Positions 6,079-6,878 of a stretch of 6,878 nt of DNA are shown piece by piece (within the stretch, counting starts at the first letter, position 1; each line of letters opens with the position of its first letter). The notes beneath the pieces were generated by a model. That model had not been told where the DNA came from, did no database searches, and was given only the letters and a program-made list of their open reading frames with translations. The stretch spans positions 1-6,878 of the forward strand of contig JAGOWF010000148.1 in the NCBI GenBank assembly GCA_018060305.1, read 5' to 3'. Source of the stretch: Pyrinomonadaceae bacterium (GTDB lineage Bacteria > Acidobacteriota > Blastocatellia > Pyrinomonadales > Pyrinomonadaceae). The translations under genes and the position numbers were made by a program.

Positions 6079-6878
6079 ATGGACATGTTTTGCCCAAAAT
6101 GCGGCCAAAGTTTTGAGAAAGGGTCACGTCGGTTTTGTCCCACCGACGGACGACGCCTCGTCTCTGAGGAATTGGCTGCTGAGGGACACGCCAAAGGCGT
6201 CTTTGCCAACCTGATACCGCAGATCGACGCTATAAGCGATCTAGAGAAAACGCTGCCTAACGTCGCGCCGCCCGCACCGGCGCCACAAGCGACTGAGCGT
6301 CTATCTGGTGTTTTCTTCGAGTTGGACGATCCGGGATCGGATCCGTTCGCACCTGATGCGCCGCCTACCGCAATGCCGATCACGCCATCGGTAAGGAAGG
6401 TCGACCCGACTCAGATACCTACGGGCCACATCGATCTTACAGACAGCGACCGGCTGCCGCCGCTGGAGTTTGACGAGAATTCACCGGAAGAATTCATCGG
6501 CCGCATAGTAAAGGGACGCTACATGGTGCACGACCTGCTCGGCGGCGATGAGAATGGCCTCGCATATATAGCCGACGACAGGCTGGTCGAGGACAAAAAG
6601 GTGCTCGTCCGTATCCTGACCGACGAAGGCCAGGACGAGATCACTGAGAGCCTGCTGGCGGAGGAGCGCGTGTCGCTATCGCACCTGACGCACCCCAACG
6701 TCGCACGCCTGGTGGACTCAGGCCAGTTTCTCGACGGCACGCCGTTTCTGATCAGTGAGTATGTGGATGCATTGTCCGTTCGTGACATTCTGGGCATCCA
6801 CGGACAGTTTGAACCGCAACGGGCCGCCCGCATCATTCGTCAGGCGGCAAGTGCCTTGAATGAGGCCCATCAGCAAGG
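6079..6878 (+). CDS. Kinase-like protein, probable pseudokinase, N-terminal part (runs off right edge)
   Basis: The frame is open for 266 codons to the window edge and lies 25 bp after the TPR stop, so it is probably cotranscribed. Residues 5-23 carry the same half zinc-ribbon-like motif as the upstream kinase (C5-x2-C8...C20-P-T-D-G). Residues about 55-140 are a Pro/Asp/Glu-rich, probably disordered linker. From residue 143 the sequence follows a Hanks-type N-lobe: GRYMVHDLLGG, then HLTHPNVARLVDSGQFLDG, PFLISEYVD and SVRDILGIHG, ending at ASALNEAHQQG just before the expected HRD loop. Key residues are altered. The glycine loop reads GGDENGLAY in place of GxGxxGxVY, and Arg178 in VLVRIL sits where the ATP-anchoring Lys of VAIK belongs. 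A Glu in the AEER segment (195-196) may match helix C. Catalysis is therefore doubtful and a pseudokinase or scaffold is inferred. The catalytic loop and DFG lie outside the window, so an atypical active kinase (for example one using Lys173 or Lys174) cannot be excluded. Confidence 0.8.
   Translation, partial: MDMFCPKCGQSFEKGSRRFCPTDGRRLVSEELAAEGHAKGVFANLIPQIDAISDLEKTLPNVAPPAPAPQATERLSGVFFELDDPGSDPFAPDAPPTAMPITPSVRKVDPTQIPTGHIDLTDSDRLPPLEFDENSPEEFIGRIVKGRYMVHDLLGGDENGLAYIADDRLVEDKKVLVRILTDEGQDEITESLLAEERVSLSHLTHPNVARLVDSGQFLDGTPFLISEYVDALSVRDILGIHGQFEPQRAARIIRQAASALNEAHQQ

Overview
The window looks like chromosomal DNA from a moderately GC-rich, diderm, soil-type bacterium, most likely Acidobacteriota (Blastocatellia/Pyrinomonas-like lineages). 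This is an inference from gene style, not from a marker gene. It rests on a membrane-anchored winged-helix/TolB-like/TPR regulator, Hanks-type kinases that begin with a short C-x2-C...C-P-x-D-G motif and carry PEGA and FGE-like domains, and an SBBP-type secreted protein. All four of these styles are abundant in Acidobacteriota. I see no RNA gene, mobile element or CRISPR array, and no stretch over 160 bases lacks a gene.

Layout. (1) Positions 1-296, minus strand: the first 98 codons of an exported protein whose mature N-terminus resembles SBBP/beta-propeller proteins. It runs off the left edge. (2) Positions 297-455: a divergent intergenic region with a good sigma-70-like promoter facing right. 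Two similar short dyads lie in it, one inside the -35/-10 spacer. (3) Positions 456-2288, plus: a one-component CadC-like regulator with a cytoplasmic winged helix, one membrane helix, a TolB-like domain and TPRs outside. (4) Positions 2289-2437: a second regulatory region with an 8-bp direct repeat of 10-bp period, one or two promoter candidates and an 8-bp palindrome. (5) Positions 2438-6878, plus: a tight gene cluster with 13-bp and 25-bp gaps, very probably one operon. Its members are a transmembrane Ser/Thr kinase with PEGA and FGE-like domains, a secreted TPR protein with a strongly basic linker, and a second kinase-like protein cut by the right edge.

How the genes may work together (inference). 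The first kinase keeps all catalytic motifs. Its predicted periplasmic C-terminus has the formylglycine-generating-enzyme fold but lacks both catalytic cysteines, so it looks like a sensor or binding module. The adjacent TPR protein has a signal peptide and could meet that sensor in the periplasm. The second kinase-like protein has a degraded glycine loop and Arg in place of the ATP-binding Lys. It may therefore be a pseudokinase partner or scaffold for the first. The regulator upstream is the nearest candidate to control the operon or the divergent SBBP-type gene. No part of this scheme can be proven from sequence alone.
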